Assembly: GCF_018069875.1 (NCBI RefSeq)
Contig: NZ_JAGQDF010000008.1
Coordinates: 1-64,000 of the forward strand
Reading direction: 5' to 3'
From: Ideonella alba
GTDB taxonomy: Bacteria; Pseudomonadota; Gammaproteobacteria; Burkholderiales; Burkholderiaceae_C
DNA length: 64,000 bases
Each line of letters starts with the position of its first letter. Position 1 is the first letter of the stretch. The position numbers and the translations under genes are program-made. Positions 25,610 to 35,342 of this stretch are shown here, in pieces. Under the pieces are notes generated by a model. That model had not been told where the DNA came from. It did not search any database and saw only the letters and a program-made list of their open reading frames with translations.

Positions 25610-26578
25610 TCAGGCCTGCGGGCTGCTGAGCTTGGGCTTGGGCGCCGTGCGCATGCTCAGCCACATCGTCACGCCCAGGATCGCGGCCACCACGCCCAGC
25701 GACACCGCCACCGGGATCTTGAAGACGTCGATCAGCATCATCTTCGTGCCGATGAAGACGAGCACCACCGCCAGGCCGTAGCTGAGCAGGTGGAAGCGCT
25801 CGGCCACCGCGGCCAGCAGGAAGTACATCGCGCGCAGACCCAGGATCGCGAAGACGTTGGAGGTCAGCACGATGAACGGGTCGGTGGTGATCGCGAAGAT
25901 CGCGGGGATGGAGTCCACCGCGAAGATCACGTCGGTCAGGCCCACCAGCGCGATCACCAGCATCAGCGGCGTGGCGATGCGCTTGCCGTTCTCGACGGTG
26001 AAGAACTTCTCGCCGTCAAAGCCCTTGGACACCGGCAGCACGCGGCGCAGCAGCTTCAGCGCGGGGTTGTCGTCCAGGCTGTTGTCCTGGCCGGCGGCCC
26101 ACCACATCTTCACGCCGGTGAGCACCAGGAAGGCACCGAAGACGTAGAGCAGCCAGTGGAACTCCTGGATCAGCCAGGCGCCGGCCAGGATCATCAGCGT
26201 GCGCAGCACGATCGCGCCGATGATGCCGATCATCAGCACCCGCTTCTGGTAGGCCGGCGGCACCGCGAAGTAGGTGAAGATCATCAGGAAGACGAAGATG
26301 TTGTCCACCGCCAGGCTCTTCTCGATGAGGTAGCCGGTGAGGAACTCCAGCGACTTCTCGTTGGCCAGCGCGGTGCCGTGGTCCTGCTGCACGGCCCACC
26401 ACAGCAGGCCGTTGAAGGCCAGGCTGACGGCGACCCAGATCAGCGACCACCAGGCCGCCTCCCGCACGCCCACGGCGTGCGCGCCCTGCTTCTTGAGCAC
26501 GACAAAATCGACGAACAGGGCCACCAGCACGGTGGCGACGAAGACAGACCACAGCCAGATCGGCGCGATGGTGTCCAT
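25610..26578 (-). CDS. TerC-family membrane protein (Alx-like manganese exporter)
   Basis: A 322-residue inner-membrane protein with about nine hydrophobic helices. The TerC signature acidic motifs are visible: EKSLAVDNIFVF (~82-93) and LVGLTDVIFAVDSIPA (~210-225), which probably bind a metal ion. ATG at 26578 has AGGAG in front; the longer frame covers an RNA leader. Alx/TerC proteins act in manganese export and in metallation of exported enzymes. The yybP-ykoY riboswitch in the leader (26613-26741) supports a manganese-linked role, so Alx/MeeF-type function is the best guess rather than tellurite resistance. Confidence 0.9.
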   Translation of the reverse strand: MDTIAPIWLWSVFVATVLVALFVDFVVLKKQGAHAVGVREAAWWSLIWVAVSLAFNGLLWWAVQQDHGTALANEKSLEFLTGYLIEKSLAVDNIFVFLMIFTYFAVPPAYQKRVLMIGIIGAIVLRTLMILAGAWLIQEFHWLLYVFGAFLVLTGVKMWWAAGQDNSLDDNPALKLLRRVLPVSKGFDGEKFFTVENGKRIATPLMLVIALVGLTDVIFAVDSIPAIFAITTDPFIVLTSNVFAILGLRAMYFLLAAVAERFHLLSYGLAVVLVFIGTKMMLIDVFKIPVAVSLGVVAAILGVTMWLSMRTAPKPKLSSPQA

Positions 26579-26612
26579 GGACTCTCCTGGAAGGAAGGGT
26601 GGATGGGTTCGC

Positions 26613-26741
26613 GCCGAAAGGTCTTGCCAGGGCTCAGGCGCCCTGTGCGGTCCCGGGAGCGATCCGGCAAGGCGCCGGTGCTCCGTACTGACGGGGGGCC
26701 GCGACACCAAGGGGATCGGTGCCGGCTACTCCCCTTTCGAC
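26613..26741 (-). promoter_or_regulatory. yybP-ykoY (Mn2+) riboswitch
   Basis: On the minus strand the leader of the TerC gene starts CGAAAGGGGAGTAGCC and ends GGCAAGACCTTTCG. CGAAAGG (26739-26733) pairs with CCTTTCG (26621-26615) to close the element. GGGGAGTAGC at the 5' side and GCAAGACCTTT at the 3' side are the conserved strands of the yybP-ykoY class, which binds manganese and turns on alx/mntP-type genes. The ribosome site AGGAG lies about 20-30 bases after the 3' end, so translational control is plausible. Confidence 0.85.
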
Positions 26742-26787
26742 AGCCGGGATTCTGCGTCAGGACGGTTTGTCCCGACAGATTTTGGGG

Positions 26788-27864
26788 CTATTGGGCCAGC
26801 AGCGCCGGCGTGATGTCGGCGATGCGGGCGCAGCCGGTCAGCGCCATCGCCACCTGCAGCTCGTCGCGCAGGATCCGCAGCAGCCGCGCCACGCCCAGCG
26901 GCCCTTCGGCGGCCAGCGCATGCACCTGCGGGCGGCCGATCAGCACCCCCTGGGCGCCCAGCGCCAGCGCCTTGAGCACATCGGTGCCGCGGCGGATGCC
27001 GCCGTCCACCAGCAGCGGCAGGCGGCCGTCCACCGCGCGTGCGATGTGCGGCAGCGCCCAGGCGGTGGAGACCGCGGTGTCCAGCGTGCGGCCGCCGTGG
27101 TTGGAGACGATCAGGCCCGCAATGCCGGCGTCCAGCGCGCGGCGCGCATCGTCCGGGTGCAGCACGCCCTTGAGCCACAGCGGCAGGCCGGTGGCGGCGC
27201 GCAGCGTGTCCAGCTGCTCCCAGGTGAGCGCGGCCTGCAGCAGCGCGTCGATCGGGTGCTGCGCCACAGGGCCCTCGGGCAGGTGCACCGCGCGCACGCC
27301 GGCGGGCAGCCGGAAGCCCGCGCGGCGCTCGCGGTCGCGCACGCCGTGCACCGGCGCGTCCACCGTCAGCACGATCGCCTGGCAGCCGGCGGCCTGGGCG
27401 CGCTGGGCCAGTGCACGGGTCAGGCCCGGGTCGGGCTGGGCGTGCAGCTGGAACCACAGCGGGCCGGCCCCGGGTTCGCGGGCGAAGGCGGCGGCCACAC
27501 GTTCGACCTCGACGCTGCTCTGGCCGCTCAGCACCATGCCGGCGCCCTGGGCGGCGGCGGCCAGCGCGCTGGCCAGTTCGCCATCCGGGTGGGCCAGGCG
27601 CTGGAAGGCCACCGGGGCCAGCCAGATCGGGTGGGCCACCGCATGCGGGCCGATGCGGGTGCGGGTGTCGGCCGTGCCCAGCGGGCGCAGCACGCGCGGC
27701 CACAGGCGCAGCGCGGCCCAGTCGGCGCGGTTGGCGGCCAGGGTCAGCTCGTCGGCGGCGCCGCCATCGATGTAGTCCCGGCAGGCCGACGGCAGCCGCG
27801 CCGCCGCGCGCCGGGCGAACTCGTCGGCGCTCATCGCCGGTGCGGGGCTCAGGTGCTGGCCCAT
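26788..27864 (-). CDS. FMN-dependent alpha-hydroxy-acid oxidase/dehydrogenase
   Basis: A 358-residue TIM-barrel flavoenzyme of the lactate dehydrogenase/glycolate oxidase family, oxidising a 2-hydroxy acid to the oxo acid. The N-terminal CRDYIDGGA, the flavin lysine in PLWLKGVL, the catalytic pair in SNHGGR and [18 protein letters not shown] are conserved. ATG at 27864 overlaps the end of piuC by 16 bases; ATG at 27834 is possible. It sits at the 3' end of the iron-uptake operon, an unusual place for this enzyme. The stop is followed by the TerC leader on the same strand. The substrate may be lactate, glycolate or another hydroxy acid. Confidence 0.85.
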   Translation of the reverse strand: MGQHLSPAPAMSADEFARRAAARLPSACRDYIDGGAADELTLAANRADWAALRLWPRVLRPLGTADTRTRIGPHAVAHPIWLAPVAFQRLAHPDGELASALAAAAQGAGMVLSGQSSVEVERVAAAFAREPGAGPLWFQLHAQPDPGLTRALAQRAQAAGCQAIVLTVDAPVHGVRDRERRAGFRLPAGVRAVHLPEGPVAQHPIDALLQAALTWEQLDTLRAATGLPLWLKGVLHPDDARRALDAGIAGLIVSNHGGRTLDTAVSTAWALPHIARAVDGRLPLLVDGGIRRGTDVLKALALGAQGVLIGRPQVHALAAEGPLGVARLLRILRDELQVAMALTGCARIADITPALLAQ

Positions 27865-28535
27865 TGACGCAGCAGGTTGTGGTAGGTGCCGGCCAGCCGC
27901 ACCGTGTCCTCGTCATCGCCGTGGCGCTCACGCAGGCGCATCAGCGACAGGTCCAGGTCGAACAGCAGGCGGCGCTGCTCGTCGCTGCGCACCATGCTCT
28001 CCACCCACAGGAAGGCCGCCAGCCGGGCGCCGCGGGTGACCGGCTCCACGCGGTGCACGCTGCTGGCCGGGTAGAGCACCATGTCGCCGGCGGCCCACTT
28101 GATGCGCTGCTCGCCGTAGGTGTCGGCGATCACCAGCTCGCCGCCGTCGTACTCGTGCGGCTCGGCCAGGAAGACGGTGGCGCTGATGTCGGCGCGCACC
28201 CGCTCGCCGTCGCTGCCGGGGATCACCCGCACCGCGTTGTCGACATGCGCGCCGTAGTGGTTGGTGGCGCCGCTGTAGCGGTTGACCATCGGCGGGAAGA
28301 TCCTGCGCGGCAGTGCCGCCGAGAAGAACAGCGGGTGCCCCTGCAGCGCCCCCAGCACCAGGGCCTGGATCTGCCGCGCCGGCGCGCCGGTGGGCGCGAG
28401 CTGCTCGTTGTGCTTGACCTGGCGCGCCTGGGTGCCGGCGGTGGCCGCGCCGGGCTCCCAGGGCGCGTCGGCCAGCAGGGCCCGGGCCTGCGCCAGGGCG
28501 GCGGGGCCGAGCAGGCCGGGAATGCGGATCAGCAT
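27849..28535 (-). CDS. piuC: PKHD-type Fe(II)/2-oxoglutarate hydroxylase PiuC
   Basis: A 228-residue cytoplasmic dioxygenase of the PiuC family (usual length 225-230). The iron ligands are His97 and Asp99 (HYGAHVDNA) and His161 (SSVHRV); Arg171 is the likely 2-oxoglutarate contact. Other family blocks are [10 protein letters not shown] and [14 protein letters not shown]. PiuC genes nearly always follow a TonB-dependent siderophore receptor, as here, with a 14-base gap. Its substrate is unknown; a role in handling siderophores such as catecholates is assumed. Expression likely falls under the Fur box ahead of tonB. Confidence 0.93.
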   Translation of the reverse strand: MLIRIPGLLGPAALAQARALLADAPWEPGAATAGTQARQVKHNEQLAPTGAPARQIQALVLGALQGHPLFFSAALPRRIFPPMVNRYSGATNHYGAHVDNAVRVIPGSDGERVRADISATVFLAEPHEYDGGELVIADTYGEQRIKWAAGDMVLYPASSVHRVEPVTRGARLAAFLWVESMVRSDEQRRLLFDLDLSLMRLRERHGDDEDTVRLAGTYHNLLRQWAST

Positions 28536-28549
28536 CGGGACTCTCCGTC

Positions 28550-30835
28550 TCAGAACTTCAGGCTGCCGGTCAGCATCAGCAGGCGGCCGGCGCCCGGGAT
28601 GTAGTGCCCGCTGTAGAGCGACTCGGCGTAGAGCTTGTTGGTGACGTTGGTGAGGTGGGCCTTGACGGTGAAGCGCTCGGGCACCACCACCACCTCGGCC
28701 ATCAGGTCGGCGGTGATGTAGCCGGGCGCGGTCCAGCCCGGGTTGCGGTTGGGCGACTGCGAGGAGCGGGCGTTGAGGCCACCCCCCACGCGCCAGCGCG
28801 GCGTGAGCTGGTAGGTGGTCCACACCGTGCCCGAGTGGCGCGGGGTCAGCGAGGGCCGGGTGCCCTCGCCCTCGGAGCCCGCCACGCCCTCGTCGATCTT
28901 GGCCACCGGCATCCACATGTAGGAGGCGAACACCTCCCACTGCGGCGTCAGCCGACCGGCCACGTCGATCTCCAGCCCCGCCACATGGCGCCGGCCCGAC
29001 AGCGTGACCAGTTGGCTGTCCGGGTCGGTGTTGCGCTCGTGCAGCTTGGTCGAGCGGAAGGCCGCGGTGCGCAGGCTCCACTGGCCGTCGGCCGACTCCA
29101 GGCGGGCGCCCAGCTCCAGGTTGATCGACTGCTCGGGCGGCACATCGGCGTTGGCGGCGCTCAGCGAGTAGGCGTCGCCCGAGGTGTTGAACGAGGTGGC
29201 GCCCGAGAGGTGAAAGCTCATCCGGTCGTTCGGCTGGAACAGCAGGCCCAGGCGTTGGCTCCACTCCGACACCGTCATCTGGTACGCGGTGGTGGTGAGC
29301 GGGCCGGCGGCGTTGGCCGGCAGGGTGTTGAGCGTGTAGTCGCCCTGCAGGTGGTCGTAGCGCAGGCCGGCCAGCAGCTTCCAGCTCGGCGCCAGCTGCA
29401 GCAGGTCCTGCGCATAGACGCCCAGGGCCTGCGAGGTGTAGGCGCTGGCCAGGCGCAGCACGCGGCTGGACTCGTCGACGCTGGCGCCATCGTCGGGTGT
29501 GCCCACCGTGGTCACCGGCTTGTCGATCGTCACACCGCCCTGGGCGGCCGAGCGGGCGGCGTAGACCCGCTTGCGCTCCTGGGCCGCGTCGAAGCCGGCG
29601 GTCAGCTCGTGGCGCAGGCCCAGTGCCTCGAAGGCTGCGCTCAGGTCGCTTTGCAGGGCGAGCGTGTCGACGTTCTGGATCTTCAGGTTGGTGCCGCGGG
29701 TGAGGGCGGTCGAGGCGCTGAAGTTCTCCAGCGTCACCGGCACCAGCTGGTCGGGGCAGGCGGCGTTGGGCGTGTAGCTGACGCTGCCATCCGGTGCCGT
29801 GACCGCGCGCGGCCCGCACAGGCGCACGGTGCCGGCGCGCTGGTCGCGCGTGAAGTGGCCGCTGCGCAGCTGGGTGCGCCACTGCACCTGGGGCGCGAAG
29901 CGATGGGTGTGGCTGAGCGTGACCTGGGTGGCCGCGCTGGCGTTGTAGTCGCTGGCCAGGCCGTAGTAGCTGTCGGGGTCCAGCGGCAGCAGCGTGGTGC
30001 GGTCGACCGTGGCGCTGGCGCTGGGCCGGATCCACGGCAGGCCGTAGTTCATGCCGTTGCGGTTGTCCAGCACGCTGGCGCTGACCAGGAACTCGTCGCG
30101 CTCGCCTATGCCCCAGCGGTAGGCGGCGGCGACGCCGGTCTTGTTGATCGCGCTGCCGGCACCGTTGCTGTCGGCCTGGGTGACCATGGTGCCCAGGCGC
30201 AGCGCGGCGTTGTCGCCCATCTTCAGGTTGAAGTCGCCCACGCCGCGCACATAGCCGTGGCTGCCGACGGTGAGGTCGACCTGGTGCTCGTCGATCAGGC
30301 GCGGCGTCTTCGTGACCTGGTTGACCGCGCCGCCGGTGGAGCCGCGTCCGAACAGCATCGAGGCCGAGCCGCGCAGCACCTCCACCCGGTCCAGGAAGAA
30401 GGTGTCGCGGTCGTAGAAGGCGGGGTCGCGCAGGCCATCGACGAAGACGTCGCCGGTGCTCTGCAGCGGGAAGCCGCGCAGGCGGATGTCCTCCTCGCCG
30501 CCCTCGGCCGCCAGGAAGGTGATGCCCGCGGTGTTGCGCAGCACGTCCTTCATCGTGTCGAGGTGGCGGTCGTCGATCAGCTTCTCGGTGACCACGGTGA
30601 TCGACTGGCCCAGGTCGCGCAGCGCCTGCGTGCCCTTGCCGATCGAGGTGGTGGTGGCCTGCACCGAGTCCTTGGCCGTGGGCTCGGCCGCGGCCTTGAG
30701 CTTGACAACGGGCAGCACGGTCTCGCTGGCTGCAGCGTCCGGCGGGGCGGTCTGGGCCACCGCCAGGCTGGCGACGCCGAAGCCGGCGGCCAGGGCACCG
30801 AGCGGCAACAGGGTGTGGCGGGTCAGGTCATGCAT
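28550..30835 (-). CDS. TonB-dependent siderophore receptor (FhuE/Fiu-like)
   Basis: A 761-residue outer-membrane receptor. The signal peptide ends near AVAQ, then comes the plug domain (~55-200) with [31 protein letters not shown] and [19 protein letters not shown], and then a 22-strand barrel ending in the consensus [12 protein letters not shown] with a terminal Phe. ATG at 30835 is the best start. Upstream are exbD, exbB and tonB on the same strand, which supply energy; downstream is piuC. This arrangement is typical of catecholate-type siderophore uptake (Fiu/PiuA-like). The particular siderophore is unknown. Confidence 0.93.
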   Translation of the reverse strand: MHDLTRHTLLPLGALAAGFGVASLAVAQTAPPDAAASETVLPVVKLKAAAEPTAKDSVQATTTSIGKGTQALRDLGQSITVVTEKLIDDRHLDTMKDVLRNTAGITFLAAEGGEEDIRLRGFPLQSTGDVFVDGLRDPAFYDRDTFFLDRVEVLRGSASMLFGRGSTGGAVNQVTKTPRLIDEHQVDLTVGSHGYVRGVGDFNLKMGDNAALRLGTMVTQADSNGAGSAINKTGVAAAYRWGIGERDEFLVSASVLDNRNGMNYGLPWIRPSASATVDRTTLLPLDPDSYYGLASDYNASAATQVTLSHTHRFAPQVQWRTQLRSGHFTRDQRAGTVRLCGPRAVTAPDGSVSYTPNAACPDQLVPVTLENFSASTALTRGTNLKIQNVDTLALQSDLSAAFEALGLRHELTAGFDAAQERKRVYAARSAAQGGVTIDKPVTTVGTPDDGASVDESSRVLRLASAYTSQALGVYAQDLLQLAPSWKLLAGLRYDHLQGDYTLNTLPANAAGPLTTTAYQMTVSEWSQRLGLLFQPNDRMSFHLSGATSFNTSGDAYSLSAANADVPPEQSINLELGARLESADGQWSLRTAAFRSTKLHERNTDPDSQLVTLSGRRHVAGLEIDVAGRLTPQWEVFASYMWMPVAKIDEGVAGSEGEGTRPSLTPRHSGTVWTTYQLTPRWRVGGGLNARSSQSPNRNPGWTAPGYITADLMAEVVVVPERFTVKAHLTNVTNKLYAESLYSGHYIPGAGRLLMLTGSLKF

Positions 30836-30926
30836 GGGGTTCTCCGTGGACGATGTGGATTCGTGGGGATGCGTGGTCCCGCGCGGCCGCCTGGCAGGGC
30901 CGCGTGGGCAGGGTGGGACGGGCCGC

Positions 30927-31346
30927 TCAGCGGCTGTCGGGCTGGCTGACGAAGCCGATGCGGGTGAGGCCGGCGCGCGAGGCATCGGCCAGCGTCTCGG
31001 CGACGCTGCGGTAGGCGCTGTCGCCATCGGCGCGCAGCTGCACCTCGGTGCGCGGGTCGGTGGCGCCGGCCTGGCTGAAGCGGCGTGCGGCCTCGGCGCG
31101 GTCGATGCGCTCGCCGTTCCAGTAGCGCTGGCCGGCAGCGTCGATCGCGAACTCGATCGTCTGGGGCAGCAGCGTGTTGGTGGCGGTGTCGGCGCGCGGC
31201 AGCTCCAGCTTCACGGCGTGCGTCAGCAGCGGCGCGGTGACGATGAAGATGACCAGCAGCACCAGCATCACGTCGATCAGCGGCACCATGTTGATCTCGG
31301 CCAGCGGGGCGGCGCCGCGCTGCTTGTCGAAGGAGGCGAAGGCCAT
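30927..31346 (-). CDS. exbD: ExbD biopolymer transport protein
   Basis: A 139-residue inner-membrane protein. It has the conserved N-terminal segment AEINMVPLIDVMLVLLVIFI, in which the aspartate of LID is the proton-carrying residue, and a periplasmic domain that contacts TonB. ATG at 31346 follows the exbB stop by 14 bases. With ExbB and TonB it powers outer-membrane receptors using the proton gradient. A 91-base gap with a GC-rich inverted repeat separates it from the receptor gene. Confidence 0.94.
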   Translation of the reverse strand: MAFASFDKQRGAAPLAEINMVPLIDVMLVLLVIFIVTAPLLTHAVKLELPRADTATNTLLPQTIEFAIDAAGQRYWNGERIDRAEAARRFSQAGATDPRTEVQLRADGDSAYRSVAETLADASRAGLTRIGFVSQPDSR

Positions 31347-31360
31347 GGCGGGCTCCCGGC

Positions 31361-32101
31361 TCAGGCCGCGGGCTTGAGCTGGCGCACCGGCGCTGGCGCC
31401 TGGGTCTGCGCGCCCGGCGCTTCGCCCATGGTCAGGAAGCTGTGCAGCTCGAACGCAAAGGCGTCGAGCCGGCCGGTGAGCACCCGGTTGCTGCGCGTGA
31501 AGGCGTTGTAGGCCACCACCGCGGGGATGGCCACGGCCAGGCCCAGGCCGGTCATGATCAGCGCCTCGCCCACCGGGCCGGCCACCTTGTCCAGCGTGCC
31601 GGCGCCACTCAGGCCGATCGCCAGCAGCGCGTGGTACACGCCCCAGACGGTGCCGAACAGGCCGACGAACGGCGCGGTGGCGCCCACCGTGGCCAGCGTG
31701 GTCAGGCCAGCTTCCAGGCGGGTGGTCTCCTCGTCCAGCACCTTCTTGATCGTGCGGGTGATGAACTCGCTGGCGGTGCCGGCCTCGGACAGCTTGGCCG
31801 CGCCGTGGCGCGCGTGGTGTGCCTGGGCGTGCAGCGCATGGGCCGAGAGGTGGGCGAAGGGGTCGCGTGCACCGTGGGTCTGCAGCTCGTGGCGCACCTC
31901 GTCCAGCGTGCTGGCATTCCAGAAGTGGTTCAGGAAACCGTTGGCCCGGCGCTGGCGCAGCTGGTGGCTGAGCGCCTTGGCGACGATGATCACCCACGAG
32001 GCGGCCGACATCAGCAGCAGCAGCGCGAGCAGGGTCTGGCCGACGGCGTCGGACTGCGAAAGGAAGTGGCCGAAGCCGAGGGAGGGGGTGGGGGTGTCCA
32101 T
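31361..32101 (-). CDS. exbB: ExbB/TolQ-family proton channel protein
   Basis: A 246-residue inner-membrane protein with three hydrophobic helices: residues ~20-45, ~140-165 (VGATAPFVGLFGTVWGVYHAL) and ~185-205 (GEALIMTGLGLAVAIPAVVAYN). These contain the MotA/TolQ/ExbB signature. ATG at 32101 has CAGGA in front; a GTG at 32119 that overlaps the tonB stop is possible. It forms the pentameric stator around ExbD in the TonB system. Confidence 0.93.
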   Translation of the reverse strand: MDTPTPSLGFGHFLSQSDAVGQTLLALLLLMSAASWVIIVAKALSHQLRQRRANGFLNHFWNASTLDEVRHELQTHGARDPFAHLSAHALHAQAHHARHGAAKLSEAGTASEFITRTIKKVLDEETTRLEAGLTTLATVGATAPFVGLFGTVWGVYHALLAIGLSGAGTLDKVAGPVGEALIMTGLGLAVAIPAVVAYNAFTRSNRVLTGRLDAFAFELHSFLTMGEAPGAQTQAPAPVRQLKPAA

Positions 32102-32115
32102 CTGAGGTCCTGGGT

Positions 32116-32838
32116 TCACTCGAGTTCGTAGGCCAGCGGCGCCAGCGCGGTCCAGGGGACGGCGGTGCCGTTGACGGTGTGGGGCGCGAAGCGGGCGGCG
32201 CGCATGGCCTGCAGCGCCTGCTCGTCCAGCCGCGCGAAGCCGCTGCTGCGGTGCAGGCTGACCTGCTGCGGCAGGCCCTGGGCATCGACCACCAGGCGCA
32301 GCAGCACCGTGCCCTGTTCGCGCAAGCGGCGCGAGGTCAGCGGGTAGACCTGGGCAGGCGGCACCAGGTAGCGCAGCGCCGAGCTGGGCAGCGCGACCGG
32401 TGCGGCCGGTGGCGGCGGCGCCGGGGCGGCCACCGCAGCCGGGGCGGGCGGGGCAGGCGGTGCAGGCTCGGCGGTCGCCGGCTCAGGCGCCACGCGGATG
32501 GCCGCCGCCGGCGCCGGTGCCGGCGAGGGGGCCGCGGCGATCACCGGCGTCGGGCGCGGCAGTGGCCGGGGGGTCACTGGCGACGGCGGTGGCGGCGGCA
32601 CCGGCACCGGGGCGGGCGGCGCGATCCAGCTCACCTGCAGCGGCAGCACGGTCTGCACCGCCTGGCGGACGCCGTCCAGCTGCCACAGACCCCAGGCCAG
32701 CGCGCCATGGGCCGCCAGCACGCCCAGCACCAGCGTGCGGCGGCCGGCCGGCGGCAGGCCGGTGTGCCGCTGGGCCTGGCGCAGCACGCCGCCCAGGTCG
32801 GGCAGGACGGCGGCGGAAACCGGGGCGGTGGTGGGCAT
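32116..32838 (-). CDS. tonB: TonB energy transducer
   Basis: A 240-residue protein with one inner-membrane helix (~33-55), a long Pro/Ala linker (~70-150) that spans the periplasm, and a C-terminal TonB domain (~160-238) with YPLTSRRLREQGTVLLRLVVDAQG and SSGFARLDEQALQAM. The canonical YP motif is present. It is the first gene of the iron operon, with the Fur box 43-61 bases before its ATG. It contacts the TonB box of the downstream receptor. Confidence 0.93.
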   Translation of the reverse strand: MPTTAPVSAAVLPDLGGVLRQAQRHTGLPPAGRRTLVLGVLAAHGALAWGLWQLDGVRQAVQTVLPLQVSWIAPPAPVPVPPPPPSPVTPRPLPRPTPVIAAAPSPAPAPAAAIRVAPEPATAEPAPPAPPAPAAVAAPAPPPPAAPVALPSSALRYLVPPAQVYPLTSRRLREQGTVLLRLVVDAQGLPQQVSLHRSSGFARLDEQALQAMRAARFAPHTVNGTAVPWTALAPLAYELE

Positions 32839-32880
32839 GGCGGGCAGGGCAGGAGGGGCGTTGGATCACATCGTATAACA

Positions 32881-32899
32881 AATACGAATGATTCGCAAT
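32881..32899 (-). promoter_or_regulatory. Fur box ahead of tonB
   Basis: AATACGAATGATTCGCAAT is a 9-1-9 inverted repeat (two mismatches) that matches beta-proteobacterial Fur sites of the ATTGCGAATCATTCG type. It lies just upstream of tonB in an unusually A/T-rich stretch, so iron repression of the tonB-exbB-exbD-receptor-piuC operon is likely. Confidence 0.8.
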
Positions 32900-32954
32900 G
32901 GCAATTGAAAGGCCCCGCCAGGCCCCGCCAAGCCCCGATCAAGCTGCCCACAGC

Positions 32955-32993
32955 ACACGGCCGCCCCAGGGGAGCCCCCCGGGGCGGCCGTGT
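32955..32993 (-). terminator. Hairpin terminator after the EF-G-like gene
   Basis: ACACGGCCGCCCC (32955-32967) pairs perfectly with GGGGCGGCCGTGT (32981-32993), a 13-bp GC-rich stem 35 bases past the stop of the EF-G-like gene. No T-tract follows, which is common in high-GC genomes. Confidence 0.7.
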
Positions 32994-33027
32994 CAGCATC
33001 AAGCCTCAGATGGGTGTGGGCACTCGC

Positions 33028-35088
33028 TCAGTCATCCATGCGCTTGAAGCTGGCCGCCAGCTTGGCCTGTTGTGCCGGCGGCACCGGCTCGTAGTGGCTG
33101 AAGGCCAGCGTGTAGTGGCCCTGGCCGGCGGTCAGCGCATTCAGCCGGGTCTGGTAGCCGGTCAGCTCGGCCAGCGGGGCCTGGGCGCGCACCACCATCA
33201 TCTGGCCCACGCCGCCATCGGTGCCGGCCACCTGGGCTCGGCGCGACGACAGATCGCCGGTGATGTCGCCGGTGGCGTGGCCGGGCGCGCTGATCTCGAC
33301 ATCGACGATCGGCTCCAGCAGCACCGGCTGCGCCTCCAGGATGGCGGCGATCGTTGCCTTGCGTGCCGCGGTGACGAAGGCGATCTCCTTGGAGTCGACG
33401 CTGTGGTGCTTGCCGTCGTAGACCGTGACCTCGATGTCGACCACCGGGTAGCCGGCCAGCACGCCGCCGTCCAGCGCCTCGCGCACGCCCTTTTCCACCG
33501 CCGGCATGAAGTTGGTCGGGATGGTGCCGCCCTTGACCGCGTCGATGAAGCGGAAGCCCTCACCGCGGCCCAGCGGCGCCACCCGCAGGTGCACCTCACC
33601 GAACTGGCCCGCGCCGCCGGTCTGCTTCTTGTGGCGGTACTGCGCCTCGGCGCGGCCGCCGATGGTCTCGCGGTAGGCCACCTTGGGCGGGTGGGTGTCG
33701 ACCTCGAAGCGGTAGACCTCCTTCATGCGCTCGAGCAGCAGCTTCAGGTGCAGCTCGCCCAGGCCGTAGACCACGGTCTCGTGGGTGCCGGCATGCTGCT
33801 CGATGCGCAGGCAGGGATCCTCGTCGATCAGCTTCTGCAGGATCTCCCACAACCGCTGCTCGTCACCGTGGCGCTTGGGTTCGATCGCCAGGCCGTGCAC
33901 CGGCAGCGGGAAGGCCAGCGGCGCCAGATGGATGTGGTCGTCCTCGGCGGCGTCGTGCAGCACGGCGTCATAGTGGAGCGCATCGACCTTGGCGATGGCC
34001 ACGATGTCCCCGGGCAGCGCGCGGTCCACGTCCTGGTGCTCCTTGCCCTGCAGGCGAAACAGGTGACCCACCTTGAAGGGCTTGCGGCCGTCGCCCACGT
34101 AGAGCTGGCTGTCGCGGGTGATCGTGCCCTGGTGCACGCGCAGCAGGCCCATCTTGCCGACGAAGGGGTCGTTGGTCACCTTGAAGACATGGGCCAGCAC
34201 GTGCGCCGACGGATCGGGCGTGGCGTGCATCGGCTGCGCCTCGGCGCCCTCGCCCTTGAGGAAATCGGGCGGGTTGCCCTCGGTGGGGTCGGGCAGCAGG
34301 CGCACGATCACGTCGAGCAGTTCCTTCACGCCAGCGCCGCTGCGTGCCGAGACGAAGCACACCGGGATCAGGTGGCCCTGGCGCAGCGCTTCCTCCAGCG
34401 GGGCGTGCAGCTCGCTGGCGTCGATATCGCCGTCGTTCAGGTAGCGCTCGACGAAGTCGCCATCGACCTCCACCACCTGTTCCACCAGCGCGCGGTGGGC
34501 CGCCTCCACGCTGGAGAAATCGGCCGAGCCGGTCTTGTTGTAGAAGCAATCCACCACCCGCAGCGCGCCGGCCGAGGGCAGGTTCAGCGGCAGGCATTCC
34601 TTGCCGAAGGTGGCCTGGATCTGGCCCAGCAGGGCCTGCAGGTCCACGCCGGGGGCGTCGATCTTGTTGACAATGATCAGCCGGTCCAGATGGCGCCGCG
34701 CAGCGTGCTCCATCATGCGGATCGCACCGGCCTCGATGCCGGCGGCGGCGTTGATCACCACGGCGGCGGTCTCCACCGCTTCCAGCGCCGGCAGGGCCTG
34801 ACCGGCCAGTTCAGCCGCTCCCGGGGTGTCGATCAGGTGGAGGCGGGTGTCCAGGTGCTGCAGGTGCATCACACTGCTGGCCAGCGAGTGCTGCAGGCGT
34901 TTCTCGATCGGGTCGAAGTCGGACACCGTGGTGCCGCGCTCCAGCGAGCCCGGGGCGCCGATCGCGCCGGCCTGGGCCAGCAGTGCCTCGCTCAGGCTGG
35001 TCTTGCCGGCGGCGGCGGGGCCCACCAGGGCCAGGGTACGGATCGCGTGCATGGCGGCCAGTGCGGCCGCCGAGGATGCGCTTGACAT
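33028..35088 (-). CDS. Elongation factor G-like translation GTPase (FusA paralogue)
   Basis: A 686-residue GTPase of the EF-G-like group. The P-loop is GPAAAGKTS near residue 23 (A/GxxxxGKT/S form), then DTPGAAEL (switch II), IVNKIDAP (G4), followed by domains II-V with YRETIGGRAEAQYRHKKQTGGAGQFGEV in domain IV/V. The P-loop and switch I differ from canonical EF-G, and the N-terminal DTP rather than DTPGH marks the divergent paralogue group. ATG at 35088 has GAGGAG upstream. Not the housekeeping fusA, which would be in the str operon. Roles suggested for this group include ribosome rescue or stress, but are not settled. Confidence 0.88.
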   Translation of the reverse strand: MSSASSAAALAAMHAIRTLALVGPAAAGKTSLSEALLAQAGAIGAPGSLERGTTVSDFDPIEKRLQHSLASSVMHLQHLDTRLHLIDTPGAAELAGQALPALEAVETAAVVINAAAGIEAGAIRMMEHAARRHLDRLIIVNKIDAPGVDLQALLGQIQATFGKECLPLNLPSAGALRVVDCFYNKTGSADFSSVEAAHRALVEQVVEVDGDFVERYLNDGDIDASELHAPLEEALRQGHLIPVCFVSARSGAGVKELLDVIVRLLPDPTEGNPPDFLKGEGAEAQPMHATPDPSAHVLAHVFKVTNDPFVGKMGLLRVHQGTITRDSQLYVGDGRKPFKVGHLFRLQGKEHQDVDRALPGDIVAIAKVDALHYDAVLHDAAEDDHIHLAPLAFPLPVHGLAIEPKRHGDEQRLWEILQKLIDEDPCLRIEQHAGTHETVVYGLGELHLKLLLERMKEVYRFEVDTHPPKVAYRETIGGRAEAQYRHKKQTGGAGQFGEVHLRVAPLGRGEGFRFIDAVKGGTIPTNFMPAVEKGVREALDGGVLAGYPVVDIEVTVYDGKHHSVDSKEIAFVTAARKATIAAILEAQPVLLEPIVDVEISAPGHATGDITGDLSSRRAQVAGTDGGVGQMMVVRAQAPLAELTGYQTRLNALTAGQGHYTLAFSHYEPVPPAQQAKLAASFKRMDD

Positions 35089-35342
35089 GAGGCATCTCCT
35101 CGTCCGGGCCCGCCGGGGCGCGATGGCGCCGCGGAAGGGGCGGGCCGTGGATCTTTCGTGCGGATCAGCCTACGCCTGCGGCCCGCGGGTCGCAAGCGCT
35201 GTCGCGCGACCCTTGAGACAGATCAGGCATCCGCGCCGGAAAACGGTCTGCGGCCCCGAATCCGGACAGCGCGATGTGGGATGGGCGGAGCCGGCGTGCC
35301 TGCCCACACTCCAGGCCACCCTGAACAACCTGAGGATGCCTG

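Noticed and set aside
25610-26578. Tellurite resistance determinant
   Set aside because: TerC homology alone is weak evidence; no terZABDE genes, and the manganese riboswitch points to an Alx-like role.
35089-35342. Small gene upstream of the discoidin-like protein
   Set aside because: Short frames exist, but none has a ribosome site, coding-like composition or recognisable motif.
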